64,000 bases of DNA from Sulfitobacter sp. D7 (GTDB lineage Bacteria > Pseudomonadota > Alphaproteobacteria > Rhodobacterales > Rhodobacteraceae): NCBI RefSeq assembly GCF_003611275.1, contig NZ_CP020694.1, positions 1,054,001 through 1,118,000 of the forward strand. Reading direction: 5' to 3'. A model generated the notes under the pieces. It did not search any database. It worked only from the letters and a program-made list of their open reading frames with translations, and had not been told where the DNA came from. Within the stretch, counting starts at the first letter, position 1. Every line of letters starts with the position of its first letter. Both the position numbers and the translations under genes were made by a program. Below, one piece after another: positions 47,228 to 54,472 of the stretch.

Positions 47228-47392
47228 ATGAATAAGAAATATTACTCCCCCGCACAGCTTGCTGAACGCTGGAAGTGCTCTCCGAACACGGTTCGAAATC
47301 TGATCAATAGCGGTGAGCTGCCAAGTTTCCGGATCGGGCAAAAGTTAATTCGGATCAGTGCTGCCGATGTAAAGGAATATGAAAATGCGTAA
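47228..47392 (+). CDS. excisionase-like helix-turn-helix protein 2
   Basis: 54 aa from the ATG at 47228. MNKKYYSPAQLAERWKCSPNTVRNLINSGELPSFRIG is a canonical excisionase/HTH_17 domain filling the whole protein. It overlaps the integrase start by eight bases, so the two are translationally coupled. A typical recombination directionality factor by size and position. Confidence 0.85.
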   Translation: MNKKYYSPAQLAERWKCSPNTVRNLINSGELPSFRIGQKLIRISAADVKEYENA

Positions 47393-48455
47393 CTTCGAAA
47401 TAGGCCGACTGAATGGAAAATACGTTGTTTACTGGTATGAAAAGGCGGGAGATCCCGACAGTCGACGACGCTTTCGCCTGAAGGCGACGAACCGAGCTGC
47501 CGCCTTAATTGAAGGTGAGCGCCGTTTCAACGCAGAATTGGCGCTTAGCGGTTACAAAATAACCCTGGAAGATATTTGGATGCGCTACCAAAGTTATCTT
47601 CAGGGGCGCAAGACTGAGGGTGATCTAATCAATGCATGGAAAACAATAGGGCCAATTTTAGGTGACTATCATCCATTAGCTATCGATGATGAAAAGGTCA
47701 GCAAATACTTGGCCCACCGCAAGAAACAGTTCTTTGCGAAACATAAGAAGCATATCGCAAAAACCACTTTGCACAATGAGGTCAATCTTCTTCAGTCGAC
47801 GTTGAATCATCCATTCAAGAAGAACCTAATCGATAAACCAGTCAACTTGAGAAAGCCAAAAAGAAAAAAACGTCGCGACCGCTGGCTTACAGAGGATGAA
47901 ATACGCCGGCTGTTAAAGGAAACTTGCAAGGTTCCCCACCTCCATATTGCAGTTGCTCTATTGCTAGGAACTGCTGGTCGTGTCTCTGCGATCTTAGAAC
48001 TTACTTGGGACCGCGTAGATTTTGATGCACGGGTAATCGACCTGCGGGTCGCCCCTTCAGACGCCGACCTCGATTTCACGGATGAGTCCCACGATTGGGA
48101 AGACTATCGCAAGTCTCGAGCTATGGTGCCGATGAATGACGGGCTTCATAAGCTCCTTTTGGACTGGAAACAGCAGTGCGACAGTGATTTCGTAGTCGAG
48201 TGTCATGGCGGGCCGATTAAAAAAATAACCACCTCGCTCCGAAATGCAGGGAACCGGGCTGGTATTGTCGGGATACACCCCCACGTGTTGAGACATACAG
48301 CCGCGGTTCATATGGCGGCAAACGGAAGCCCTATGAGCAAGATTTCACAGTTCTTGGGCCATTCCTCTACGACCGTCACAGAAACTGTTTATGCTCGGTT
48401 TGCACCTGATCACCTGAGGGATGAAGCTGCGGCAATCGACTTTTTGGCGAAGTAG
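47385..48455 (+). CDS. tyrosine-type site-specific integrase
   Basis: 356 aa from the ATG at 47385 (an ATG six bases earlier is possible). The C-terminal catalytic domain has the Arg in LLGTAGRVSAILELTWDRVDF, the HPHVLRHTAAVHMA box (His-x-x-Arg-His) and LGHSSTTVTETVYARFAP with the nucleophilic tyrosine. The N-terminal part is an arm/core-binding SAM-like domain. It should catalyse integration at the tRNA-Asn 3' end. Located 1 kb from the right junction, after two excisionase-like genes. Confidence 0.93.
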   Translation: MRNFEIGRLNGKYVVYWYEKAGDPDSRRRFRLKATNRAAALIEGERRFNAELALSGYKITLEDIWMRYQSYLQGRKTEGDLINAWKTIGPILGDYHPLAIDDEKVSKYLAHRKKQFFAKHKKHIAKTTLHNEVNLLQSTLNHPFKKNLIDKPVNLRKPKRKKRRDRWLTEDEIRRLLKETCKVPHLHIAVALLLGTAGRVSAILELTWDRVDFDARVIDLRVAPSDADLDFTDESHDWEDYRKSRAMVPMNDGLHKLLLDWKQQCDSDFVVECHGGPIKKITTSLRNAGNRAGIVGIHPHVLRHTAAVHMAANGSPMSKISQFLGHSSTTVTETVYARFAPDHLRDEAAAIDFLAK

Positions 48456-48649
48456 GGCGCCGCACGCTTCGCCTCAATACTGATGAGAATACGAGAAGCG
48501 AGGATCTGGTTGAGGTCGCAAATGTGAAACCTCAACCATTCCGCCGCTATCGTCACAAAGACAGTCTCGAACCCGAGAAGGGTCGGAAAATACTGAGAAG
48601 TTTTCTTGACGCGGAAAAATCGCGCAATCAAAGAAAAAAGGAAAACAAA

Positions 48650-49093
48650 ATGTCGACGAAAAAGACCTCAAGCTTCCGAACTCAGGCACTGTCGGTTCTA
48701 ACTGTCCGGCACGGTCGTGAAGTTGCAGAGGCTCTTCGCGCATCTGCGATACGGAAGCTGCTACACGGTGAGTATAAGTATATTCAGGCTGCTGTAATGC
48801 GGCTCGAGAGCGGCGAGGTCACTGATGAACGTGTCTTGCACCCTCTGGAGACGGTGCGAGAAAAAATCGGCCAACTCCTTCCCGCCGAGGTGATCGGTTC
48901 GAAAGCCGAGTTCATTCATGCCGGTTATGATAGCGAGGGGGACATTTGGGCCGTTGCCACAGTTCCAGATTACTCAGGCCGGGGAACTGAGCTCCAGGCG
49001 ATTGTCTCCAAGATAGAACGCTTTCTTGAGGTTCGTCAGAAGCTGATTGATGAGGCGCTTGGGGAGCGTCTGTATTCCAGCCTTCTGCGGTAG
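48650..49093 (+). CDS. hypothetical protein, island
   Basis: 147 aa from the ATG at 48650, which has AAAAAAGGAAAAC upstream; a GTG at 48524 would add 42 residues. Hydrophilic and mostly helical (VAEALRASAIRKLLHGEYKYIQAAVMRLESGEVTDERVLHPLETVREKI), with a short beta part (AEFIHAGYDSEGDIWAVATVPDYSG). No domain recognised. It lies between the integrase and the right attachment repeat and is followed by its own terminator. Confidence 0.7.
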   Translation: MSTKKTSSFRTQALSVLTVRHGREVAEALRASAIRKLLHGEYKYIQAAVMRLESGEVTDERVLHPLETVREKIGQLLPAEVIGSKAEFIHAGYDSEGDIWAVATVPDYSGRGTELQAIVSKIERFLEVRQKLIDEALGERLYSSLLR

Positions 49094-49479
49094 TTTAGAT
49101 CCTGGTCAAGGACCGAGCGATTTACTATGCACATGATCGACGCACCCAGTAAGCGTCGATCATTATTTCGGCAGACATAGATTGGAAATATCTGCAATCT
49201 GTTAGATAGGATGATGGGGAAGGGTGCAATTTCGGTTATGCCGGATTGTTTGAATGCACCATTTAGTTAATCTGGCGTGTGTTGTCCGGATGTGGTTCAG
49301 GAATTTGGGGGCAGCCGTCTTACTACCAAAGAGAGGCTGATCGGCAGCTGTTTTAGGTATCCTATGCTCATAGGTTCAACGGCCCTACTTTGATGAGCGT
49401 AACGAACTTCTGTTGGATTTTACTGAGTGAAATGACACCAGATTCCCCGAATTCCCGTTATTTTTTCAAGTCAAACATA
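49094..49479. other. 386-bp gap before attR, with a terminator
   Basis: Apart from the hairpin at 49133-49168 no feature was recognised. Attachment-site arm sequences for the integrase would be expected here. Confidence 0.45.
49133..49168 (+). terminator. terminator of the small island gene
   Basis: ATGATCGACGC (49133-49143) pairs exactly with GCGTCGATCAT (49153-49163), followed by TATTT. 40 bp after the stop. Confidence 0.8.
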
Positions 49480-49525
49480 ACTGTTAATCAATTGGTCGTA
49501 GGTTCGATCCCTACCGCCGGAGCCA
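49480..49525 (+). repeat. attR-type core, second copy of the tRNA-Asn 3' end
   Basis: Exact 46-bp copy of 40311-40356. It lacks the 5' half of a tRNA, so it is a junction and not a gene. It is also the left boundary of a second, decayed element that continues to 52592. Confidence 0.93.
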
Positions 49526-49581
49526 ATTTCCCCTAAGTTGTTGATTTTATTGGCAAGGCCCCGACCAGAGTCGGAGCCACC

Positions 49582-49631
49582 TGTGCACGTGCACAAACTG
49601 GTGCACAGATGCGTGCCCAAACTGGTCCACA
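49582..49631. repeat. palindrome and direct repeats beside the second att site
   Basis: TGTGCACGTGCACA (49582-49595) is a perfect 14-bp palindrome. CAAACTGGTGCACA (49594-49607) and CAAACTGGTCCACA (49618-49631) are direct repeats 24 bp apart, differing at one base. Placed between an att core and an integrase start, they look like arm-type binding sites. Confidence 0.55.
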
Positions 49632-49676
49632 CCCTCGATTCTTGGATGCCCTGAAACCGTTTCGGAGCTTCCGGCT

Positions 49677-49757
49677 ATGACCAGAGTCGCACACATCCCC
49701 TATCTTGAAAAACGTCCCTCAGGCTTCTTCTTTCGACGCCGCTTTCCCAAGGCCTGA
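49677..49757 (+). pseudogene. integrase N-terminal remnant, cut by the IS3 element
   Basis: ATG at 49677 opens MTRVAHIPYLEKRPSGFFFR, followed by a basic RRFPKA end. This is the usual start of a phage-type integrase with a DUF6538-like N-domain. The stop codon TGA at 49755-49757 is supplied by the left end of the IS, exactly at the insertion point. No continuation is visible after 51069, so the rest has been lost. Confidence 0.7.
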
Positions 49758-49834
49758 GCTACCCCCCGAACATCGGACACTGACGTAAGCTGCGATTTGT
49801 AGTTTGCTGATCTTCAACACGAAGGAGATCAGGA

Positions 49835-50128
49835 ATGTCGAAACGGAAGCAACATCACCCAGAATTCAAAGCCAAGGTGGCGTTGGAAGCGCTGAAAGGC
49901 GAAGAGACTGTCAGCGAGCTGGCCAGTCGGTTTGGAGTTCACCCGACGATGATCCATCAATGGAAACGTGCATTGCTTGAGGGCGCATCTGGTGTGTTCG
50001 AGCGAGGTAGCCGGAAGGCACCGGAAGTCGATGAAGAGCAGGTCAAAGGCCTGCATGCCAAGATTGGGGAGTTGGCCGTCGCCAACGATTTTTTGGCCAG
50101 AAAGCTCAAACCCTGGACCGGCAAGTGA
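49835..50128 (+). CDS. IS3-family transposase OrfA
   Basis: 97 aa. HPEFKAKVALEALKGEETVSELASRFGVHPTMIHQWKRALLEGASGVFERG (about 7-57) is the HTH_Tnp_1 DNA-binding domain, followed by a leucine-zipper-like helix (EEQVKGLHAKIGELAVANDFLARKL). ATG preceded by AAGGAGAT. Its end overlaps orfB by four bases in the -1 direction, the usual IS3 frameshift arrangement. Confidence 0.93.
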   Translation: MSKRKQHHPEFKAKVALEALKGEETVSELASRFGVHPTMIHQWKRALLEGASGVFERGSRKAPEVDEEQVKGLHAKIGELAVANDFLARKLKPWTGK

Positions 50129-51030
50129 GGTGCAAGATGATTGAGCCGAACATTCCGGGTCTGTCCGTCGGCAAGCAATGTTCCCTGCTGTCGATCTCGC
50201 GGTCGTCATTTTACTATGAACCCAAGGGTGAGAGCGAGATGAACCTCGATCTGATGCGCGTCATCGATAAGCAGTTCTTGGAAACCCCGTTTTACGGTGT
50301 GCGCCAAATGACGTGGCACCTGCGCAATGAACAGCATCTGGTGAACGAAAAGCGCATCCGACGCCTTATGCGGTTGATGGGTCTCATGCCGATCTACCAG
50401 AAACCCAACACGAGCAAGGCGGCGAAGGGTCACAAGATTTACCCCTACCTGCTGCGGGGGCTACGCGTGGATCGGCCAAATCAAGTTTGGTGCGCCGACA
50501 TCACATATCTACCGATGCGGCGCGGCTTCCTTTATCTGGTGGCCATCATGGATTGGCACACGCGCAAGGTTCTGGCGTGGCGCATCTCGAACACGTTGGA
50601 GGCTGGCTTCTGCGTTGATGCGCTGAATGAGGCGATCCACAAGTTCGGCCCGCCAGACATAATGAACACGGACCAGGGCAGCCAGTTCACGTCTTTCGCT
50701 TGGACGAACAGGTTGCGGAGCGCAAACGTGCGCATCTCAATGGACGGCAAGGGCCGCTTCCTCCCCTCTCGGGACATCGCTGCGCGATACCCTGCCGGGC
50801 AAGGGATCAATATCTTTGTCGAACGGCTGTGGCGGTCACTGAAGTATGAATGCGTCTACCTGCATGCCTGGGAAACCGGGTCAGAGGCCCGAGATGGCGT
50901 CAGAAAATGGATCGAGTTCTACAACCACAAGCGCCCGCATTCTGCCCTTGGCGGCAAACCACCTGCTGTGGTCTATTGGCAGAGAATTGAAACAACCAAC
51001 CACGATCAGCAAGTGCAAAGAGTAGCTTAA
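50125..51030 (+). CDS. IS3-family transposase OrfB with an insertion in the DDE core
   Basis: 301 aa from a GTG at 50125; in IS3 elements this part is normally made as an OrfAB fusion by frameshifting. The HTH_21 segment is followed by the rve integrase core with Asp125 (WCADITY), Asp183 (NTDQGSQF) and Glu233 (FVERLWRSLKYE). The spacing between the second Asp and the Glu is 49, whereas the IS3 family is DD(35)E. The excess of 14 residues falls between GKGRFL and NIFVERLW. The frame is intact but activity is doubtful. Confidence 0.9.
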   Translation: MRCKMIEPNIPGLSVGKQCSLLSISRSSFYYEPKGESEMNLDLMRVIDKQFLETPFYGVRQMTWHLRNEQHLVNEKRIRRLMRLMGLMPIYQKPNTSKAAKGHKIYPYLLRGLRVDRPNQVWCADITYLPMRRGFLYLVAIMDWHTRKVLAWRISNTLEAGFCVDALNEAIHKFGPPDIMNTDQGSQFTSFAWTNRLRSANVRISMDGKGRFLPSRDIAARYPAGQGINIFVERLWRSLKYECVYLHAWETGSEARDGVRKWIEFYNHKRPHSALGGKPPAVVYWQRIETTNHDQQVQRVA

Positions 51031-51192
51031 ACTACGCCAGATCCTGTCCAACAAATGGGGAGTAGCTCACTTTCGATTAATCATCAGCAATCCCTTGCCT
51101 AACACTCCCATAGCTCCCAGCAGGGCAAGGTTGCACATGGGTCGATTCTCCATGACAATTTCTTCAATTGCCGGGACAGTTCTCGGTGACAA

Positions 51193-52092
51193 TCAACATG
51201 GCATTTCTTCAGCATCCGCGGCCAGACCGATCTCGATTGCCTTCGAGTAAAGTGCATTCAGATCGCGGCTCGAAATCCCGACCAGGAACTCCGAGTGATC
51301 GTAAGAGCCATACCCAGCTTTTCTTGCTTCGAGTAGAATAAAATCTTCGGCTGCCCGAGCTCCTGCAACTGTAGCGAACTGAGTTGATGACCGCTCGGAC
51401 CATTTGGCCTCTCCTTGGGTTAGGCGACGGTACCGGTTTAGGTCGTCAATCCTGTCGGTGACCTTCCCGGAGCCGATTTTATATGTCAAACCATGGGCGT
51501 CGTAGATCTGCGCGATGTAGAGGTGCGTGCCGGGATTGACGTTCGCCGGTTCGCGCATCCCATCCTTTTGGCGCCAGGGGCGATGAAGTGAGCCTTGGAA
51601 CGGCATTTTTGCAGTTGCTTCATCCTTTACCTGTTCACGAACATTGAGCGACATAAGGCGGCTGATCTCTTCGGGTCGCATTTCATGGATGCTTGCCGCG
51701 CCCTGCATGCGCTTGTCCGCGTGGTCTGGAATCAAAGTATTGTTGCTTTCCTGCTCAATAAAAGTCCAAGTCCGCGAAACTGCGATGCCAAAGGGCCAGC
51801 GAAACCGCCCGCCTCCCTGCCTATAATGCTCTAACGGTCGCTTCACGTCTGGACGCAAAAACTCGACATCGACCTCCTGGACAGGATCGGCAATCTCGAC
51901 GGCACCAGCAAGTCGCCCGCGTAACATAGGATCGGATTCTTTCGCATCACTCGTCAGATAGACAACGATGTCTCCAGGCTGAATGTAGCTCAGTATGCGT
52001 TTACGCGTGCCTTCGTGGCTGAGGGCCAGGGCGTCGTATTCTGGGATGTCGGGTGCACCCCAAGTCTTGGTCCAATAATACCGGCGATTCAT
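51193..52092 (-). CDS. EVE-like domain fused to a GIY-YIG/T5orf172-like nuclease domain
   Basis: 299 aa, ATG at 52090-52092. The N-terminal 145 residues resemble the EVE/PUA-like fold: MNRRYYWTKTWGAPDI, ILSYIQPGDIVVYLTS (34-49), GRLAGAVEI and RWPFGIAVSRTW (98-109). The C-terminal half has LYIAQIYDAHGLTYKIGSGK (191-210), which matches the two GIY-YIG strands of the T5orf172/Mug113 group, an Arg in DRIDDLNR, and EFLVGIS near 268-274 as the late acidic strand. EVE domains read modified bases and occur fused to nucleases in restriction systems, so modification-dependent DNA cleavage is the leading guess. No partner gene is nearby. Confidence 0.65.
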   Translation of the reverse strand: MNRRYYWTKTWGAPDIPEYDALALSHEGTRKRILSYIQPGDIVVYLTSDAKESDPMLRGRLAGAVEIADPVQEVDVEFLRPDVKRPLEHYRQGGGRFRWPFGIAVSRTWTFIEQESNNTLIPDHADKRMQGAASIHEMRPEEISRLMSLNVREQVKDEATAKMPFQGSLHRPWRQKDGMREPANVNPGTHLYIAQIYDAHGLTYKIGSGKVTDRIDDLNRYRRLTQGEAKWSERSSTQFATVAGARAAEDFILLEARKAGYGSYDHSEFLVGISSRDLNALYSKAIEIGLAADAEEMPC

Positions 52093-52575
52093 GCATTCAG
52101 CCTCTCGGATCTATTGAAGGGGACCGTAATCCTACAAAAGAATAAGTGCCAGGACAGCCTCCAAGTAATTGGTATTTCCCAGTCCATCAGAATTGGCACA
52201 ACCGTCGTAAAACCTTTGCGCATTGCAGCAGTTCACCCGAGCGCAGTAGCAGCCGGATGGCCGACCATGGTGTCCGGGAACGCAGGCGGCAATCCTGGTG
52301 CGCGATGGACTAAAATCTAAGAAGATGTCCGAAGTAGAGAGTGAGCCGTGGTAAAGGCAGAGCTTTCAGGGCTATCGAAGGGAACGAACCATCACGGCAG
52401 TTGGAAAGTGTCGGATCACCTTGGTGGCAAATCTTCTTTTGTTAAATGAGGTGCTTGAAGTAAGGCGCGAAGTACGGCACGTTTCCGTGCACATCCCGGA
52501 GTCTGGTAAGGATCACTGTACAGTCAAGCACATATTAGTCAGTAAAATCAATGGCATTGGTCTATGCGGTGAGCC
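52093..52575. other. 483-bp gap between the EVE-GIY gene and the distal att copy
   Basis: No supported gene. Short frames lack ribosome sites and motifs. The base composition is intermediate between the island and the chromosome. Confidence 0.45.
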
Positions 52576-52592
52576 CCCTACCGCCGGAGCCA
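52576..52592 (+). repeat. distal partial att copy (CCCTACCGCCGGAGCCA)
   Basis: 17 bases identical to the T-arm/acceptor end of tRNA-Asn, extended by AATTT shared with the copy at 49480-49525. The bases upstream (TCAATGGCATTGGTCTATG) look like a degraded continuation of the 46-bp core. It probably marks the original right edge of the island. Confidence 0.75.
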
Positions 52593-52596
52593 ATTT

Positions 52597-52960
52597 TTCT
52601 ACTCATTAAAGATTTACGAGCTAAGCCCCCTTTCGGGGGCTTTCGTCGTTTTGGGCTTGGGGCAACATTTGGGGCGGCCCGAATTTACTTGCGATCGACC
52701 CTTTGGAGTGCTCCCGCCCGTCGATCATTCCAGCAACGCCTTGCGTCGGGTTGCCCGACCGCAAGCTGTCCTTCCCCGGATTTCTGCAAGGGATCATAAA
52801 GGGGTGTCGGTCAACCCAGCGATCAGATCGGCCAAGCGGTGTGAACCCGCTTGGCTCAGGAACCGCCCATGGCGCCAATGCCACCGAACCAGCAGCCAAT
52901 GCCGCACGCCTCAAGAGTTCATAAGCGGTGTGGCCCGCCCGAACTGGGCGAGCCTCTTGA
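52597..52960. other. 364-bp gap at the right edge of the island
   Basis: Starts with the terminator at 52623. The rest carries short frames on both strands with no ribosome site or motif. No gene supported. Confidence 0.45.
52623..52644 (+). terminator. terminator just outside the distal att site
   Basis: AAGCCCCC pairs with GGGGGCTT over TTTC, followed by TT. It lies 31 bp after the distal tRNA-Asn end, where the original tRNA-Asn terminator would have been before integration. Confidence 0.75.
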
Positions 52961-54472
52961 TCAGAAACCTTCGGGCAAAAGGCCTGCTGGCATGTTCTGA
53001 TAGCACACTGGGCGCAGGAAACGCCGGATCGACAGGGTGCCGACCGAGGTTGCTCCGAAGTTGGTCGAGGCCGGGTAGGGCCCGCCGTGAACCATGCTGT
53101 CGGCCACTTCGACGCCGGTGGGGAAGCCGTTGACCAGCAGGCGCCCGGCTTTGCGTTCGATGATTGGCATCAGACGCCGTGCAGTCTCAGTATCCGCGTC
53201 GTCCATTTGCAGCGTGATCGTAAGCTGGCCTTCCAGCCCTTTCGCAAGGCTTTCCATCTCTTCGATTGAGCTGGTCCGAACGACGAGGCCAAGCGGCCCA
53301 AAGACCTCTTCCCCAAGCTCGTGATCCTGCAAATAGGCCGCGCTATCCGTTTCATAGAGGTTGGGCAGGGCGTTGCGGCCTTCGCTTTCGGTGGACAGGC
53401 GCGGCTGCACGGCATTGCGCCGATCAAACCGGGCCTTGCCGTCTCGGTACGCCTGCGCGATCCCGTCTGTCAGCATCACCTGAGCGGGTGCGTCTTGCAG
53501 GGCTGCGGTCGCGGCTTCGACAAAACTATCGCCTTCCGCGCCTTTCGGCACAACTGCGATGCCGGGGTTGGTGCAGAACTGGCCCGCGCCCATCGTCAGC
53601 GACCCGGCCCAGCCTTCGCCAAGGGCTTGGCCGCGCGCTTTACACGCCTCGGGCAGCACGAACATCGGATTGACCGAGCCGAGTTCGCCGAAAAACGGGA
53701 TCGGCTCGGGCCGGGCGGCGCAAAGGTCGAACAATGCGCGGCCCCCGCCAAGCGAGCCGGTGAAGCCCACGGCTTTGATAAGCGGATGCTGCACCAGTGC
53801 TTGGCCGACCGTGCGGTTGCCGCCTTGGATCAAGGAAAAGACACCTTTTGGCATGTCGCATTTTTCAATCGCGGCATGCACGGCCTCGGCCACGATCTCG
53901 CCCGTGCCGGGGTGGGCGGAGTGCCCTTTTACGACGACCGGACATCCTGCGGCCAGCGCCGCGGCGGTGTCGCCCCCGGCGGTGGAAAAGGCCAACGGGA
54001 AGTTCGACGCGCCGAAGACGGCAACAGGGCCAATCGGGCGCTGGACCATGCGCAGCTCCGGGCGGGGCAGGGGCTGCCGGTCGGGCAGGGCTGGATCGAC
54101 CCGCGTATCAAGGTAGTCGCCCTTTAGAATATGATCGGCAAAAAGCCTCAGCTGCCCCGTGGTGCGCCCGCGTTCACCGTTCAGCCGCGCTTCGGGCAGG
54201 CCGGTTTCGCGCGTGCCGATATCGGTGATCGCCTCGGCGCGGGCTTCGATTTCGTCGGCGATGGTGTTGAGGAATGCGGCCCGCGCCTCGCGGGTGCTAT
54301 AGCCGTAGGACCAGAAGGCAGCCTCGGCCGCTTCGCAGGCCTGATCGACGAGCGCCGTTGTCCCGACGCTGAAATCATGCGCCGGACCGCTGGCGGGTTC
54401 GGAAGCAAAGGTCTGCTCTGCGCCGACCCATGTGCCGGCGATCAAATGTTTACCATGCGGGGTGAAGCTCAT
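52961..54472 (-). CDS. NAD(P)-dependent aldehyde dehydrogenase, alpha-ketoglutarate-semialdehyde type
   Basis: 503 aa ALDH-superfamily enzyme. Catalytic Cys300 in GAGQFCTNPG, general base Glu263 in PFFGELGSVNP, oxyanion Asn157 in GASNFPLAFSTAGGDT. The NPMFVLP and GQFCTNPG forms are typical of the alpha-ketoglutarate semialdehyde (2,5-dioxopentanoate) dehydrogenase group used in pentonate, hexarate and hydroxyproline breakdown. It ends the operon, overlapping pdxA-like by four bases. The product would be 2-oxoglutarate. Confidence 0.85.
   Translation of the reverse strand: MSFTPHGKHLIAGTWVGAEQTFASEPASGPAHDFSVGTTALVDQACEAAEAAFWSYGYSTREARAAFLNTIADEIEARAEAITDIGTRETGLPEARLNGERGRTTGQLRLFADHILKGDYLDTRVDPALPDRQPLPRPELRMVQRPIGPVAVFGASNFPLAFSTAGGDTAAALAAGCPVVVKGHSAHPGTGEIVAEAVHAAIEKCDMPKGVFSLIQGGNRTVGQALVQHPLIKAVGFTGSLGGGRALFDLCAARPEPIPFFGELGSVNPMFVLPEACKARGQALGEGWAGSLTMGAGQFCTNPGIAVVPKGAEGDSFVEAATAALQDAPAQVMLTDGIAQAYRDGKARFDRRNAVQPRLSTESEGRNALPNLYETDSAAYLQDHELGEEVFGPLGLVVRTSSIEEMESLAKGLEGQLTITLQMDDADTETARRLMPIIERKAGRLLVNGFPTGVEVADSMVHGGPYPASTNFGATSVGTLSIRRFLRPVCYQNMPAGLLPEGF

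Larger units (their letters stand above)
40357..49525. mobile_element. tRNA-Asn-integrated genomic element, about 9.2 kb
   Basis: Bounded by a perfect 46-bp direct repeat of the tRNA-Asn 3' end. It carries its own tyrosine integrase and two excisionase-like genes near the right end. GC content and codon use are visibly lower than in the flanking chromosome. Cargo is a KAP NTPase, a 1131-aa membrane protein and one small unknown gene. No conjugation, phage structural or replication genes were seen, so it is a small integrative element that would depend on helpers. Confidence 0.88.
49755..51069 (+). mobile_element. IS3-family insertion sequence
   Basis: About 1315 bp. The left end TGAGCTACCCCCCGAACA and the inverse of the right end, TGAGCTACTCCCCATTTG, share 13 of the first 14 bases, with weaker similarity further in. 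Two overlapping frames inside encode the transposase. No clear target duplication was seen (GGCC on the left, CTTT on the right), consistent with a deletion or later rearrangement at one side. Confidence 0.88.
49526..52592. mobile_element. remnant of a second tRNA-Asn-integrated element
   Basis: Lies between the 46-bp repeat at 49480 and a partial copy at 52576. Contents: repeats resembling integrase arm sites, a 26-codon integrase start, an IS3-family element and the EVE-GIY gene. The integrase is broken and its 3' part is gone, so this element should no longer be mobile on its own. Confidence 0.7.

Noticed and set aside
49480..49525. Second tRNA-Asn gene
   Set aside because: Only the 3' 46 bases are present; there is no acceptor 5' strand or D-arm, so it is an att junction.
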